A stretch of 64,000 nucleotides of DNA from contig NZ_CP121699.1 of the NCBI RefSeq assembly GCF_029761935.1, forward strand, positions 434,001 to 498,000, written 5' to 3'. Below the pieces are notes generated by a model that saw only the letters and a list, made by a program, of their open reading frames with translations, was not told the origin of the DNA and made no database searches. Position numbers and translations under genes: made by a program. Below, piece by piece: positions 29,113 to 38,710 of this stretch; position 1 is the first letter of the stretch; every line of letters starts with the position of its first letter. Origin of the DNA: Microbacterium testaceum. Lineage in GTDB: Bacteria > Actinomycetota > Actinomycetes > Actinomycetales > Microbacteriaceae.

Positions 29113-30950
29113 TGCCCCGCATCCGCCAGTCCGACGTCGACGAGGTCAAGGCGCGGGTCAACATCGCTGATGTCGTCGGTGAGCGCGTCGCGCTGAAATC
29201 GGCGGGCGTCGGGTCGATGAAGGGCCTGTGCCCCTTCCACGACGAGCGGAGCCCCAGCTTTCACGTGCGCCCACAGGTCGGGTACTACCACTGCTTCGGC
29301 TGCGGCGAATCGGGCGACGTGTACTCGTTCCTGCGCGCCATGGACCACGTCTCGTTCACCGAGGCCGTCGAACGCATGGCCGCGCGCGTCGGCTTCACGC
29401 TGCACTACGAAGACGGCGGGCCCGCGCCCGAAACGACCGGCCGCTCGCGCCTGTACGCCGCGAACGCCGCGGCGGCGGAGTACTTCCGCGCGCAGCTCAT
29501 GACGCCCGAGGCTGACACCGGCCGCCGCTTCCTCGGCGATCGCGGGTTCGACGCGGGCGCGGCCGCTCACTTCGGCGTCGGCTACGCCCCGAAGGGCTGG
29601 TCGCACCTCATGGACCACCTGCTCGCGCAGAAGTTCACCCGCGACGAGCTGCTGCAGGCGGGGCTCGTCTCGCAGGGGCAGCGTGGCGTCTACGACCGCT
29701 TCCGCGGGCGGCTCGTCTGGCCCATCCGCGACGTCACGGGGCAGGTGATCGGTTTCGGCGCGCGAAAGCTCTACGACGATGACCAGGGCCCCAAGTACCT
29801 GAACACCCCCGAGACGCCGATCTACAAGAAGGCGCAGGTGCTCTACGGCCTCGACCTCGCCAAGCGCGACATCTCGCGTTCGCACCGGGTCGTCGTGGTC
29901 GAGGGCTACACCGACGTCATGGCGTGCCATCTCGCGGGCATCACCACCGCGATCGCGTCGTGCGGTACCGCCTTCGGCAGCGACCACATCACGGTTCTTC
30001 GCCGGGTGATGGGCGATGACAGCTCGTCGGGCGAGGTCGTCTTCACCTTCGATCCGGATGCCGCGGGGCAGAAGGCGGCGCTGCGCGCCTTCGCCGATGA
30101 GAAGCGCTTCGCCGCGCAGACGTACGTCGCCGTCGCCCCCGAGGGCCTCGATCCGTGCGACCTGCGCCTGCAACGCGGCGACGGAGCCGTGCGCGCGTTG
30201 ATGGAGAACAAGGCGCCCATGTTCGAGTTCGTCATCGATCAGCGCCTCAAGGACTTCGACCTCTCCAGCGTCGAGGGTCGGGCCGGCGCCCTGCGCGCGG
30301 CGGCGCCCATCGTGGCCGACATCCGCGACCCCGCGCTCCGCCCGGGGTACGTCCGCGTGCTCGCGCGCCGCCTCGGTCTCGACATGCCCGAGGTGCAGTC
30401 GGCCGTCGAGCGCGCGGCCCGCGGCGCCGACCGCGCCGAGAAGCGCGAGACGCGCAAAGACAGTGAACCCGCACCGATCGCGATCTCGGTCACGATGGCA
30501 TCGCTCCCGAACAATCGCGATGTCGCCCTCGAACGCGGCGCGATGATGGCGTTCCTCCAGTACGGCCACCGCATCGAGCCGGACGTGTTCCTGCGGGCGC
30601 TGCAGACGCCGTTCAGCTATCCCGCGCTCGAGGCCGTTCGCAGTGCCCTGGCATCCACCGATCTGTCCCAACCCGGCTGGGCCGTCGCCGCGGTCGAGGC
30701 CGTCCGCGAGCCCTTCCGGTCGCTCGCGGCGGAGTTGCTGACCGCCGAGTTCCCGGCGCGCACCGAAGAGGGAGCTGTCGCCTCGGCGAACGACCTCGCG
30801 CGGGGCCTGCTCGTGCGCGAGCTCGAGCGCGAGAAGAACGAATTGCTCCGCGGCATCCAGCGGGTTCCTGCCGATTCCGATGAGGGCAAGAGACTGCGCT
30901 TCCGCCTGCGCGAGCTGGACGCCGATCGTCAGCGACTCGTCGCGACCTGA
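29112..30950 (+). CDS. dnaG: DNA primase
   Basis: 612 aa. The CHC2 zinc finger uses Cys 40, His 43, Cys 61 and Cys 64 (LCPFHDE, HCFGCG). The TOPRIM core contains VVVEGYTDVMA and FTFDPDAAGQ, and a helical C-terminal domain binds the replicative helicase. DnaG makes RNA primers for replication. ATG 29112 overlaps the dgt stop. Confidence 0.96.
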   Translation: MPRIRQSDVDEVKARVNIADVVGERVALKSAGVGSMKGLCPFHDERSPSFHVRPQVGYYHCFGCGESGDVYSFLRAMDHVSFTEAVERMAARVGFTLHYEDGGPAPETTGRSRLYAANAAAAEYFRAQLMTPEADTGRRFLGDRGFDAGAAAHFGVGYAPKGWSHLMDHLLAQKFTRDELLQAGLVSQGQRGVYDRFRGRLVWPIRDVTGQVIGFGARKLYDDDQGPKYLNTPETPIYKKAQVLYGLDLAKRDISRSHRVVVVEGYTDVMACHLAGITTAIASCGTAFGSDHITVLRRVMGDDSSSGEVVFTFDPDAAGQKAALRAFADEKRFAAQTYVAVAPEGLDPCDLRLQRGDGAVRALMENKAPMFEFVIDQRLKDFDLSSVEGRAGALRAAAPIVADIRDPALRPGYVRVLARRLGLDMPEVQSAVERAARGADRAEKRETRKDSEPAPIAISVTMASLPNNRDVALERGAMMAFLQYGHRIEPDVFLRALQTPFSYPALEAVRSALASTDLSQPGWAVAAVEAVREPFRSLAAELLTAEFPARTEEGAVASANDLARGLLVRELEREKNELLRGIQRVPADSDEGKRLRFRLRELDADRQRLVAT

Positions 30951-31006
30951 GGGCTCGCTGCCGCGCGCCGCTGGCATCGCTCGTGCTCGTCGGGGAGGAT
31001 GAGGGA

Positions 31007-31780
31007 ATGCCCCGGACCCTCGACACCGACGTCGCCCTTCGAGCCGACGACCTGTCTCTGGCGCGTAGCGGCGTGCGCGTGATCGACGGGATCACCTTCA
31101 CCCTGCCCGCCGCGCGCACGATGATCGTGCAGGGAGCGACGGGATCGGGCAAGACCTCGCTCGTCTCGCTCCTCGCGGGCCACCCCGACGACGGGCTGGC
31201 GGTCGTCGGGGGAGACGCGCGCGTGCACGGCATCTCGGCCCGCAGACCCGGACGCTCCCGCCGCGAGTGGGTCTTCCACACCGGCTACCTGCCGCAGGGG
31301 GCCGGAGCCGCGCTTCCCTCGCGCCTGACCGTGCAGGACGTGATCGCCGAGCCCATCACGAGCCGCGACCGCAAGGTCAACTCGCGGGCTCTCGCGGTGC
31401 GCGTGGCCACGCTGCTGGACGAGATGGAACTGCCGCTCGGCACCGCGCCGAAGTATCCCTACGAGCTCAGCGCCGGCATGCGTCAGCGCGTCGCTCTCGC
31501 TCGCGCCCTCGTGCTCGAGCCGCGTCTGTTCGTCGCCGACGACCTGTACGCCAACCTCGACCTCGAGGTGCGCGCCGCGGCTCGCGCGTCGATCACGCGG
31601 CGTCGCGACGAGCGCGGCATGGCATCGCTCATCGTGACGAACGACGCAGAAGCGCCGAAAGACCTGGATGCCGATGTCCTGGTGCTGCACGCCGGTCATA
31701 CCGTCGGACTCAGTCATGGCGACCAGGCCGTGCAGTGGACACCCGACGGCACGCCCGAGAGGCGGATTTCGGCCGGTTGA
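31007..31780 (+). CDS. Orphan ABC-type ATPase with altered catalytic residues
   Basis: 257 aa single nucleotide-binding domain. Walker A is GATGSGKT (residues 43-50) and the signature region is YELSAGMRQRVALARAL. Walker B reads LFVADDLYANLD, with Asp where the catalytic Glu normally sits, and the H-loop His is replaced by Asn (IVTNDAEAP). No membrane permease or binding protein is adjacent. It may be a slow or non-exporting ATPase, or it may join a permease encoded elsewhere. An alternative ATG exists 24 nt upstream. Confidence 0.8.
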   Translation: MPRTLDTDVALRADDLSLARSGVRVIDGITFTLPAARTMIVQGATGSGKTSLVSLLAGHPDDGLAVVGGDARVHGISARRPGRSRREWVFHTGYLPQGAGAALPSRLTVQDVIAEPITSRDRKVNSRALAVRVATLLDEMELPLGTAPKYPYELSAGMRQRVALARALVLEPRLFVADDLYANLDLEVRAAARASITRRRDERGMASLIVTNDAEAPKDLDADVLVLHAGHTVGLSHGDQAVQWTPDGTPERRISAG

Positions 31781-31842
31781 TTTTTCCGCCGCCCCCGCGT
31801 GCTGTTAGTATCGTGGGGTTGCCCGCCGCAAGGTGAGCATGA

Positions 31843-31918
31843 TCCTCGGTAGCTCAATTGGCAGAGCAATCGGCTGTTAACCGATAGGTTCTTGGTTCGA
31901 GTCCAAGCCGGGGAGCCA
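31843..31918 (+). tRNA. tRNA-Asn (GTT), CCA encoded
   Basis: Full cloverleaf: acceptor TCCTCGG/CCGGGGA, anticodon stem-loop ATCGG-CTGTTAA-CCGAT with anticodon GTT, T-loop TTCGAGT. Discriminator G at 31915 is followed by genomic CCA at 31916-31918. A TAGTAT -10 box at 31806-31811 lies upstream. Confidence 0.95.
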
Positions 31919-31920
31919 AC

Positions 31921-31952
31921 CGAAGGCCCGACGCATCAGCGTCGGGCCTTCG
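31921..31952. terminator. Terminator after tRNA-Asn
   Basis: Perfect 14-bp stem CGAAGGCCCGACGC / GCGTCGGGCCTTCG with ATCA loop, 2 nt after the tRNA CCA. The stem and GC content suit an intrinsic terminator; the plus-strand side ends in TTCGTCGTT. Confidence 0.85.
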
Positions 31953-32084
31953 TCGTTGCGCGGGGCCTTTCGAAACGGCGATGAGCTCTGGACAGCATAG
32001 GGATCACCGCCGTGCGAGGCTCGCCACGAGAGTCGCATCACGGCGTGAGCGGAAGGTGCGCCCTCGACCGGACCCGCGGATCCG

Positions 32085-33725
32085 CTAGTTCGCCGGGACG
32101 TCTGCGATCTGCCCTGCGCCCGGCCCCTTGCCGTTGTTCGCGCCGTTCCCCTTGCCGTTGCCGTTCCCCTTGCCGCTGCCGTTCCCGTTGCCCGGCGAGC
32201 CCGCACCCGGCGCCGTGCCGGTGCTCGCTCCGGGGGAGGGGGAGGTGCTCGGCGTCGGGACCGCGCTGTCGCCGCCCGGTTCAGGGGTGTTGGGCGCCGG
32301 CTCGACGACGGCGGAGCCACCGGAGCCGGGCGAGCCCTGACCGGGCTGCGAGACCCCGCCACCCGGCGCCTCGATGACGGGCGGGGCGGGGGAGGGCTGC
32401 GTGGGCTGCGAGCTGCCGGGGTCTTTCGCCGGCGGCGGGGTCTCGGCATCCGTGTTCGACACCGGCTCGACGGATGAGGGGACGTCCTCGGCCACGACGG
32501 GGCCCGGCGTCGACGAGGGAGCCGGGGTCGAGGCGCGGTCCGTGGCCATGTCGGACCCGGCGCCGAGCGAGAAGGCCATGACGTGCCCGCCGATGACGAG
32601 GGCAGCGCCGGCGGCGGCTCCGGCCCACAGCACGCGGCGTCGCCGCGAACGCGGGTCGCGCGCCGATGTCGAGGGGACACTGCCGGCTCCCACCGACGCG
32701 GCGGCCGACACCGGTGCGGTCGTCTCAGCACGGGAGCGCGGGAGAGTCCTCGGCACCGCAGCCGCGCCCACCGGCGCCACCGGCTCGGCGCGCGCGGCAG
32801 GCGGAGTGACGGGGGCGGTCATCAACGCGGTCGGCATCGCCCATGACGCCGCCGGCGCAGCCGCCGGGGTCGCACCCGTCTCGAGGGCCAGGGCCTCGGC
32901 GCGCTCGACGACGTTCGCCGCTGTGGGCCGTTCGTCGGGATCGAAAGCGGTCATGGACGTCAGCAGGGACTGCCACTCGAAGCCGTACGATCCCGGGATC
33001 TCGGGCTGACGAGCGAGGCGAGCCAACAGCGTCTCCTGTAGCGTTCCTCCGCCGAAGGGGTGCAAGCGCGTGAGCGCCTCGATGGCGAGGAGCCCGAGTG
33101 CGTAGACGTCCGACGCGGCACGGGGCGCCTCCCCGCGCACCTGCTCCGGGGCGAGATAGGCGGCCGTCCCGATGACGGTTCCGGGGGTGGTCAGGCGTGT
33201 CGCCCCGATCAGACGGGCGACGCCGAAGTCCGCGAGCACGGCCTCGTGCGAACGCACCCCGCCTCGCACGGGCCGCAGGAGCACGTTGGACGGCTTCACG
33301 TCCCGGTGCACGATCCCCGCGTCGTGGACCACGGTGAGCGCCCCCGCCAGGTCGGCGACGATCCCCGCGACCTCGGCGGGTGCGAGAGGGCCCTGCTCGA
33401 TGCGCCGCTGCAGCGACGGGCCGTCGACGAGCTCCATCACGAGGTACACGTGATCGTCGCCAGTGAGGCGAGCGTCGTACAGGGTGACGAGCGAGGGGTG
33501 CGCGAGGGCCGCGAGGGCTCGCGCCTCCGACATCCGGCGAACGGGTTCGGGTTCGTCGGCGGCGTCGGCGTAGAAGATCTTGATGGCCACGTCGCGCGCG
33601 AGCACCTCGTCGCGCGCGCGGAAGACGCGCCCCATCCCGCCGGCGCCGATCCGCTCGCGCAAGATGTAACGGCCGCCGAGGATGTCGCCCGCGTGGGGCA
33701 TCGCGTGGTCGGACGAGAGGCTCAT
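32085..33725 (-). CDS. Membrane Ser/Thr protein kinase with low-complexity extracellular tail
   Basis: 546 aa. The N-terminal kinase domain is complete: GAGGMG loop, Lys 49 in VAIKIF, HRDVKPSN (140-147), DFG (166-168) and GTAAYLAPEQ. A Pro/Ala-rich linker precedes one transmembrane segment (about 370-390, ending VMAFSLGAG). The outside part is Pro/Ser-rich and ends in a repetitive Gly/Asn/Lys tail (GNGNGSGKGNGNGKGNG). No PASTA domains are seen, so it is not the cell-wall kinase PknB. The ligand is unknown. It is divergent from the acyltransferase gene. Confidence 0.9.
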   Translation of the reverse strand: MSLSSDHAMPHAGDILGGRYILRERIGAGGMGRVFRARDEVLARDVAIKIFYADAADEPEPVRRMSEARALAALAHPSLVTLYDARLTGDDHVYLVMELVDGPSLQRRIEQGPLAPAEVAGIVADLAGALTVVHDAGIVHRDVKPSNVLLRPVRGGVRSHEAVLADFGVARLIGATRLTTPGTVIGTAAYLAPEQVRGEAPRAASDVYALGLLAIEALTRLHPFGGGTLQETLLARLARQPEIPGSYGFEWQSLLTSMTAFDPDERPTAANVVERAEALALETGATPAAAPAASWAMPTALMTAPVTPPAARAEPVAPVGAAAVPRTLPRSRAETTAPVSAAASVGAGSVPSTSARDPRSRRRRVLWAGAAAGAALVIGGHVMAFSLGAGSDMATDRASTPAPSSTPGPVVAEDVPSSVEPVSNTDAETPPPAKDPGSSQPTQPSPAPPVIEAPGGGVSQPGQGSPGSGGSAVVEPAPNTPEPGGDSAVPTPSTSPSPGASTGTAPGAGSPGNGNGSGKGNGNGKGNGANNGKGPGAGQIADVPAN

Positions 33726-33988
33726 CGATTCCTTCGAGCAGGACCGCCTGACGGCGAGGGGGAGGGATGCCGGGACGCATCCGTCGAGTGGGACACTATG
33801 CCCGCGCGGCCCCTGGCAACCGGGGGTGGCGGGGGCCTGCTCCGACGCGCATAATGGTGGCTCGATTCGGGGGCAGGCTCTGCGTTCCCCGTCCCATGCG
33901 AGTGCGTGAGGGGGCTGTGCTTCGGCCTCATGGGAGCGGTTCCACTAAGCTCTTTGCGGCCGCCGACGCCGGCCCGAGAGGATCCGAC

Positions 33989-36325
33989 GTGCCCGCCCCC
34001 GCCTCTCGTGTGCGTCGCGACCTGCAGGGGCTTCGCGCCATCGCCGTCGTCGCTGTCGTCGCCACGCACCTGACGGGGTGGCCCCGTGGTGGTTTCGTGG
34101 GCGTCGACGTGTTCTTCGTCCTCTCGGGGTTCCTCGTCACGGGAATCCTCCTCTCCGACCTGGACCGCGAGGGCACGGTTCGACTCGGAGCCTTCTTCGC
34201 GCGACGGGTGAAGCGGCTGCTCCCCGCCGCGCTGGTCGTCCTCACGGCCGTTGTCGGCTCCGCCTTCCTGGTCTTCTCGCCCGTGCGGGCTGAAAGTACC
34301 CTGACCGATGCCCTGTCTGCGGCGGGTCTCGTCTCCAACTGGCACTTCGGCCTCGAGGGCCGCGACTACTTCGCCTCAACGGGTGTCTCGCCCCTCCAGC
34401 ATTTCTGGTCGCTGTCGGTCGAAGAGCAGTTCTCTGTGGTCTGGCCCTTGCTCGTCCTCCTCGCCGTCGCCGCTCTTCCGGCCGCCGCGCGCCGCGCACG
34501 AGGGGGACGCGTGGCGGTGGGACTCCTCGCCGGGGCGGTGGTCGTGGCATCCGGGATCGTCGCCGTCGTCCAGACACCGGCCGATCCGAGCCTGGCCTAC
34601 TTCTCCACGCTCACGCGGGCGGGTGAACTCGCCACGGGTGCCGTGATCGCGTCCGCCGCTCCCGTGCTCGCGCGCATCCCGGCGGCGGCCCGCGGCATGC
34701 TCGCCTGGGCCGGGGTGGCCGTGATCCTCGCGGCGTTCTTCGTGATCGACCCCGCGGGCCCCTTCCCGGCGCCCGCGGCCGCGCTCCCGGTGATCGGTGC
34801 GGCGCTCGTGATCGGCGGGGGGATCGGCGGCGATCCCCGCCACCGGCACCTTTTCGTGCTCACGAACCCCCTCGCCGTCACCCTCGGTGATGTCTCGTAT
34901 TCGCTCTACCTCTGGCATCTGCCGGTGATCGTCTTCGCCGGCGTCCTGCTCGCGCCCGGGCCCGCCGCGACGGTGATCACGATCCTGGCCCTGCTCGTCC
35001 TGACGGTCGCGACCTCCCTCGGCGTCGAGCAGCCGTTCCACCGTTCGCCGTGGGCCGCGCCTCGCGCGGCGGAGCCGACGTCTCCTGCCCCGGCGGTCCC
35101 CGAAGCGCGCCCGGCGTCGCGCCCTCCGCGCGCGCTCGCCTCGCGACCCGCCGGGTACGTTCCCGGTCAGCGGTACTACCCCGGGTCCCGCGCCGCGGTC
35201 GCCGCGGTCGCCCCCGCCGCCGCAGCGGTCGTCGCCCCTGCACCGCTCCCGACACCGGAAGAAGAGCGGATGCCTGCACCCGCGGCATCGCTCCCCACCG
35301 ACGCCGCACCCGCGTGGGCCGCTTGGCGCGCGCGCTTCGCCCCGCGCGTGGCGATGGCCGGCGCCACCCTCGCGATCGGCTCCGGCGCCACCGCCCTCGC
35401 CGTGATGTTGGCGTACGGAGCCCCGACACTCCCGGGACTGCCGGCGGCAGCCCCCGCCGCGGTCGACGTCGCGGCCCAGGCCGGTGACGCCCTCAGCGCG
35501 CTGCAGGCGGAACTCGCGGCCGCGACCACCGCCACCTCGTGGCCCGACCTGCACCCCTCGCTCGACGAGGTGCAGCGCTCTTCATCATCGGCGAACCGCG
35601 CGCACGACTGCTTCACCCCGGGGGTCGCTCTCGACGCCGGCCGGTGCACGTGGGGCTCCGCCGACGCCCCGCGACATCTGTACCTCGTGGGCGACTCGAG
35701 CGCGATGGCGTACGCGCCCGCGTTCGCGAAGCTCGCCGATGACAGCGGGGGAGCGTGGCGCGTCACGACGGTCGGAATGTACGGATGCCGTTTCACCGAT
35801 GTGCTCGTCGAGAGCCGCGATCCGTCGGTCATGGCCGGCTGCGCCCAGCGCAAGGCCGACGTCGCGGCGATGATCGGCGCCTCGCCCGCCGACCTGCTCG
35901 TGGTGTCCAACGCGTTCACGCTGGGGCGTTCGGTCGATGGACGCGACCTGAGCGCCGGTGATCTGGCATCCGCCATCGCCTCCGAGGTCACGGGATGGGC
36001 GCCCGCGGGCCACACCGTCTACCTCGCGCCTCCGCCCCATGGCGTCGACCTCGGCCGCTGCGTCTCTCCGCTCACCGGCCCGTCGGCGTGCCTTGCGGGC
36101 GTGGACGATGTGTGGACGCAGATGGAGGCCGCGACCGAGGCCCATGCCGCGACCACGGGTGACGCGGCGATCAGCTCGCTTCCCTTCAGCTGCTGGCAGG
36201 ACATCTGCCCCGCGTTCGCGGGCGACACCCCCGTGCGGTACGACGACACCCACCTGACCCCGGCGTTCGCGGAACGATTGACGCCGATTCTGCGGGGCGA
36301 GCTCGCGGCGCGCGGACTGTACTGA
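33989..36325 (+). CDS. Acyltransferase-3 / SGNH fusion (OatA-like peptidoglycan or surface O-acetyltransferase)
   Basis: 778 aa. The N-terminal half is the ten-helix acyltransferase_3 domain (RRDLQGLRAIAVVAVVATHL, FVGVDVFFVLSGFLVTG, FWSLSVEEQFSVVWPLL). After an Ala/Pro-rich linker and one more helix, a C-terminal SGNH domain shows the nucleophile in LVGDSSAMAYAPAF and the Asp/His pair in YDDTHLTPAF. Such fusions transfer acetyl groups across the membrane onto cell-wall glycans. GTG 33989 is chosen because GAGAGGA lies 6 nt upstream and the conserved domain starts nine residues later. A TAAGCT -10 box at 33946-33951 is plausible. Confidence 0.88.
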   Translation: MPAPASRVRRDLQGLRAIAVVAVVATHLTGWPRGGFVGVDVFFVLSGFLVTGILLSDLDREGTVRLGAFFARRVKRLLPAALVVLTAVVGSAFLVFSPVRAESTLTDALSAAGLVSNWHFGLEGRDYFASTGVSPLQHFWSLSVEEQFSVVWPLLVLLAVAALPAAARRARGGRVAVGLLAGAVVVASGIVAVVQTPADPSLAYFSTLTRAGELATGAVIASAAPVLARIPAAARGMLAWAGVAVILAAFFVIDPAGPFPAPAAALPVIGAALVIGGGIGGDPRHRHLFVLTNPLAVTLGDVSYSLYLWHLPVIVFAGVLLAPGPAATVITILALLVLTVATSLGVEQPFHRSPWAAPRAAEPTSPAPAVPEARPASRPPRALASRPAGYVPGQRYYPGSRAAVAAVAPAAAAVVAPAPLPTPEEERMPAPAASLPTDAAPAWAAWRARFAPRVAMAGATLAIGSGATALAVMLAYGAPTLPGLPAAAPAAVDVAAQAGDALSALQAELAAATTATSWPDLHPSLDEVQRSSSSANRAHDCFTPGVALDAGRCTWGSADAPRHLYLVGDSSAMAYAPAFAKLADDSGGAWRVTTVGMYGCRFTDVLVESRDPSVMAGCAQRKADVAAMIGASPADLLVVSNAFTLGRSVDGRDLSAGDLASAIASEVTGWAPAGHTVYLAPPPHGVDLGRCVSPLTGPSACLAGVDDVWTQMEAATEAHAATTGDAAISSLPFSCWQDICPAFAGDTPVRYDDTHLTPAFAERLTPILRGELAARGLY

Positions 36326-36368
36326 TGAAAGCGGCCCCGGTCCCGCGCGTAGCTGCGAGGCTGGGGGC

Positions 36369-37301
36369 GTGATCTCGCCTCCCGACGCCCCGACCCCCGA
36401 CCTCGACGCGTTGCGGTCGTGCCTGCTCCCGGAGCGCGGGGGACAGGTCGACGACAGCATCCCGCAGCTGGCGGACGCCGACCCCGACTTCTGCGCCCTC
36501 GCCCTCGTCCTGCCCGACGGCTCGGTGCAATCGAGTCGACAAGCGGACGTCTCGTTCAGCGTGCAGTCCGCGGTCAAGCCGTTCCTGTTCGCGCTGGCGC
36601 TGCTCGACACCGACGGCGCGGCGCTGGATCGCGTGGGCATCGAACCGACCGGCGAGTCGTTCGACGCCCTCAAACTCGAAAGCGGCACCGGCCGGCCGCC
36701 GAACCCCATGGTCAACGCCGGGGCGCTGCTCACGGCCTCGCTGGTCGAGGGTGCCGATGCCGAGGCGCGCATGGTCCGCATCGCGCGCGGGCTCGCCGCC
36801 TTCGCCGGACGCGAGCTCGACGTCGATGAGGACGTGGCGCACAACGAACATCTCCTCGGCGATCGCAACCACGCCCTCGCCCACCTCATGCGCGCGGAGG
36901 GCACCCTCGAACCGACGGCCGACGACGCTGTCGCCGTGTACGCCCGCGCCTGCGCGACCCTGGTGGATGCCGAGACCCTCGCTGTCATGGGCGCCACTCT
37001 CGCGCTCGGCGGAGTCAATCCCCGAACGGGGGAGCGCGCCGTGCCTGAGCGCGTCGCGCGCGACGTCATATCGGTCATGGCGACCTGCGGCGTCTACGAC
37101 GGATCAGGACGGTGGATGCGAGCGGTCGGCATCCCGGCCAAGTCGAGCGTCTCGGGTGCGATCGTGCTCTCGGTTCCCGGGCGTCTCGGCGGCGCCGTCG
37201 TGAGCCCGCCGCTCGACGAGCAGGGCACGAGTGTGCGGGGGCGTCTCGCGAGCGAAGCCCTCAGCGACGACCTCGCGCTGCACTCCTTCGGGGCGGGCTG
37301 A
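36369..37301 (+). CDS. glsA: Glutaminase A
   Basis: 310 aa, GTG start. Beta-lactamase-like glutaminase with Ser67-x-x-Lys70 in FSVQSAVKPF, then SGTGRPPNPMVNAGA and the late GIPAKSSVSGAI segment. It hydrolyses glutamine to glutamate and ammonia. It stands as a single gene 43 nt after the acyltransferase; a role in acid tolerance is possible but not indicated here. Confidence 0.92.
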   Translation: MISPPDAPTPDLDALRSCLLPERGGQVDDSIPQLADADPDFCALALVLPDGSVQSSRQADVSFSVQSAVKPFLFALALLDTDGAALDRVGIEPTGESFDALKLESGTGRPPNPMVNAGALLTASLVEGADAEARMVRIARGLAAFAGRELDVDEDVAHNEHLLGDRNHALAHLMRAEGTLEPTADDAVAVYARACATLVDAETLAVMGATLALGGVNPRTGERAVPERVARDVISVMATCGVYDGSGRWMRAVGIPAKSSVSGAIVLSVPGRLGGAVVSPPLDEQGTSVRGRLASEALSDDLALHSFGAG

Positions 37302-37356
37302 CGACACCCGCCGAGGGATGTGTCGACCGCGACCCCCTCACGCCTAGGCTGACGCT

Positions 37357-37974
37357 ATGGGGGCACGGGGGATCTATGTCGCGACGACCATCCGCGCGAC
37401 GCTCGACCAGGTGTGGACGGCGACGCAGGACCCGTCGCAGCACGTGCGGTGGGACGTGCGCTTCTCGCGCATCACACCCACCACGAGCGACGCGGACGGC
37501 GCCGCGCGCTTCGTCTACGAGAGACGCACACCCGTCCACACCGTCCGCGGCGATGGCATCAGCATCGGCGAGAGCTCACGCCCCGACGGCAGCCGTACCT
37601 CCGCTCTGCGGTTCACCACGGCCGACCGCCTATCGCCCTTGCGCGACGGTCGCGGCTACTGGCGGTACGAGCCGGTGGACGACGGCATCCGGTTCTCCAC
37701 GGGCTACGACTACGCGGCGGGGTGGGGCCCGCTCGACGTGATCGTGCGTCCCCTCGTGGGTTGGGCCACCGCGTGGAGCTTCGACCGACTGCGCCTGTGG
37801 CTCGAAGCGGGTGTCGAACCGGAGCGTTGGTCGCTCGTGCATGCCGTCGCCTTCTGGCGGAGAGATCGCCCCCGCGCGTCGCGCTGCGAGAGGGTCCCCC
37901 CGCACCGACGGCGTGCGCTCGACGACGCACCCGCCACGCTCGCCGCACTGCCCGCGCCGGGAGGCCAACGATGA
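37357..37974 (+). CDS. SRPBCC-family (START-like) protein
   Basis: 205 aa. The N-terminal part (IYVATTIRATLDQVWTATQD) and the beta-strand rich middle fit the polyketide-cyclase/SRPBCC fold; the Arg-rich C-terminus is less conserved. A TAGGCT -10 box at 37345-37350 lies 6 nt before the ATG, pointing to a leaderless mRNA. The stop overlaps the ATG of the DUF4166 gene, so the two form a pair in which one protein probably binds a hydrophobic ligand or lipid. Confidence 0.72.
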   Translation: MGARGIYVATTIRATLDQVWTATQDPSQHVRWDVRFSRITPTTSDADGAARFVYERRTPVHTVRGDGISIGESSRPDGSRTSALRFTTADRLSPLRDGRGYWRYEPVDDGIRFSTGYDYAAGWGPLDVIVRPLVGWATAWSFDRLRLWLEAGVEPERWSLVHAVAFWRRDRPRASRCERVPPHRRRALDDAPATLAALPAPGGQR

Positions 37975-38639
37975 CCTCGATCTTCGCGCGGGCGATGGGC
38001 TCCGATTTCGACCGCCTGCACCCGATGATGCAGCGACGCTTCGGCGTCGGCCTCGACGACGATCAGGCGTGCGTCGGCCGCGGCGTCATGAGCGAGATCC
38101 GGCGCGGACCCTGGTGGACGGTCCCGTTCCTGCAGTTCGGAAAACTGCGGAACATCCTCGTCCCGGCGGTCGGCGAGGACGTGCCCTTCACCATCTGGAA
38201 CAGTCCATACCTCGACCCCTTCGGTCGTGAGACCGTGACCTTCGTCCGCGAGTACGAGGTGGGTGGGCGCTCCGCGCGGTTCGACGCGACGATGATCCTG
38301 CACGACGGACGGGTCATCGACTACCTCGGCACGCATCAGCATCTCGCCGTCGACCTCGACCTGAAAGTGGACGACGACGGCGGACTGCTCCTCCGATCGG
38401 GGGAGCAGCGCTTCTACGAGGGGCCGGTCGGCTTCCGGTTCCCGATGCTCTTCAGCGGCCGCGCCACCCTCCGCGAACGTTTCGACGACACCGACGGCCG
38501 GTTCCACGTCGACATGCGGGTCGACAACGACCGCTTCGGTTTCCTCTTCGGCTACCGCGGCAGCTTCACCTGCGAATGGATGCCGGCCTCCGGCGCCCCG
38601 CCCCACGTCTTCCCGCGGCGCCACGAATCCCGCGTCTGA
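37971..38639 (+). CDS. DUF4166 domain protein
   Basis: 222 aa. LHPMMQRRFGVGLDDDQACVGRGVMSEI, then GRETVTFVREYEV and the Tyr-rich end (FGFLFGYRGSFTCEW) are characteristic of DUF4166. The family often appears with SRPBCC-like or saccharopine-dehydrogenase-like partners; here it overlaps an SRPBCC gene by 4 nt. No catalytic residues can be assigned. Confidence 0.8.
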   Translation: MTSIFARAMGSDFDRLHPMMQRRFGVGLDDDQACVGRGVMSEIRRGPWWTVPFLQFGKLRNILVPAVGEDVPFTIWNSPYLDPFGRETVTFVREYEVGGRSARFDATMILHDGRVIDYLGTHQHLAVDLDLKVDDDGGLLLRSGEQRFYEGPVGFRFPMLFSGRATLRERFDDTDGRFHVDMRVDNDRFGFLFGYRGSFTCEWMPASGAPPHVFPRRHESRV

Positions 38640-38710
38640 CATCGCCCGCACGCGGGTGTGAGAACATCGGCGCAGTGTCGCCGGATCGACATCTCCGAAG
38701 GAGTCCCCTC

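Noticed and set aside
31777..31811. TTGATT (31777-31782) as -35 for the tRNA-Asn promoter
   Set aside because: The spacer to TAGTAT would be 23 nt, too long; only the -10 is kept.
32085..32250. Gly/Asn/Lys repeats as a possible CRISPR or VNTR array
   Set aside because: They are in-frame low-complexity codons at the C-terminus of the kinase; no regular spacers. Length variation is possible but cannot be seen here.
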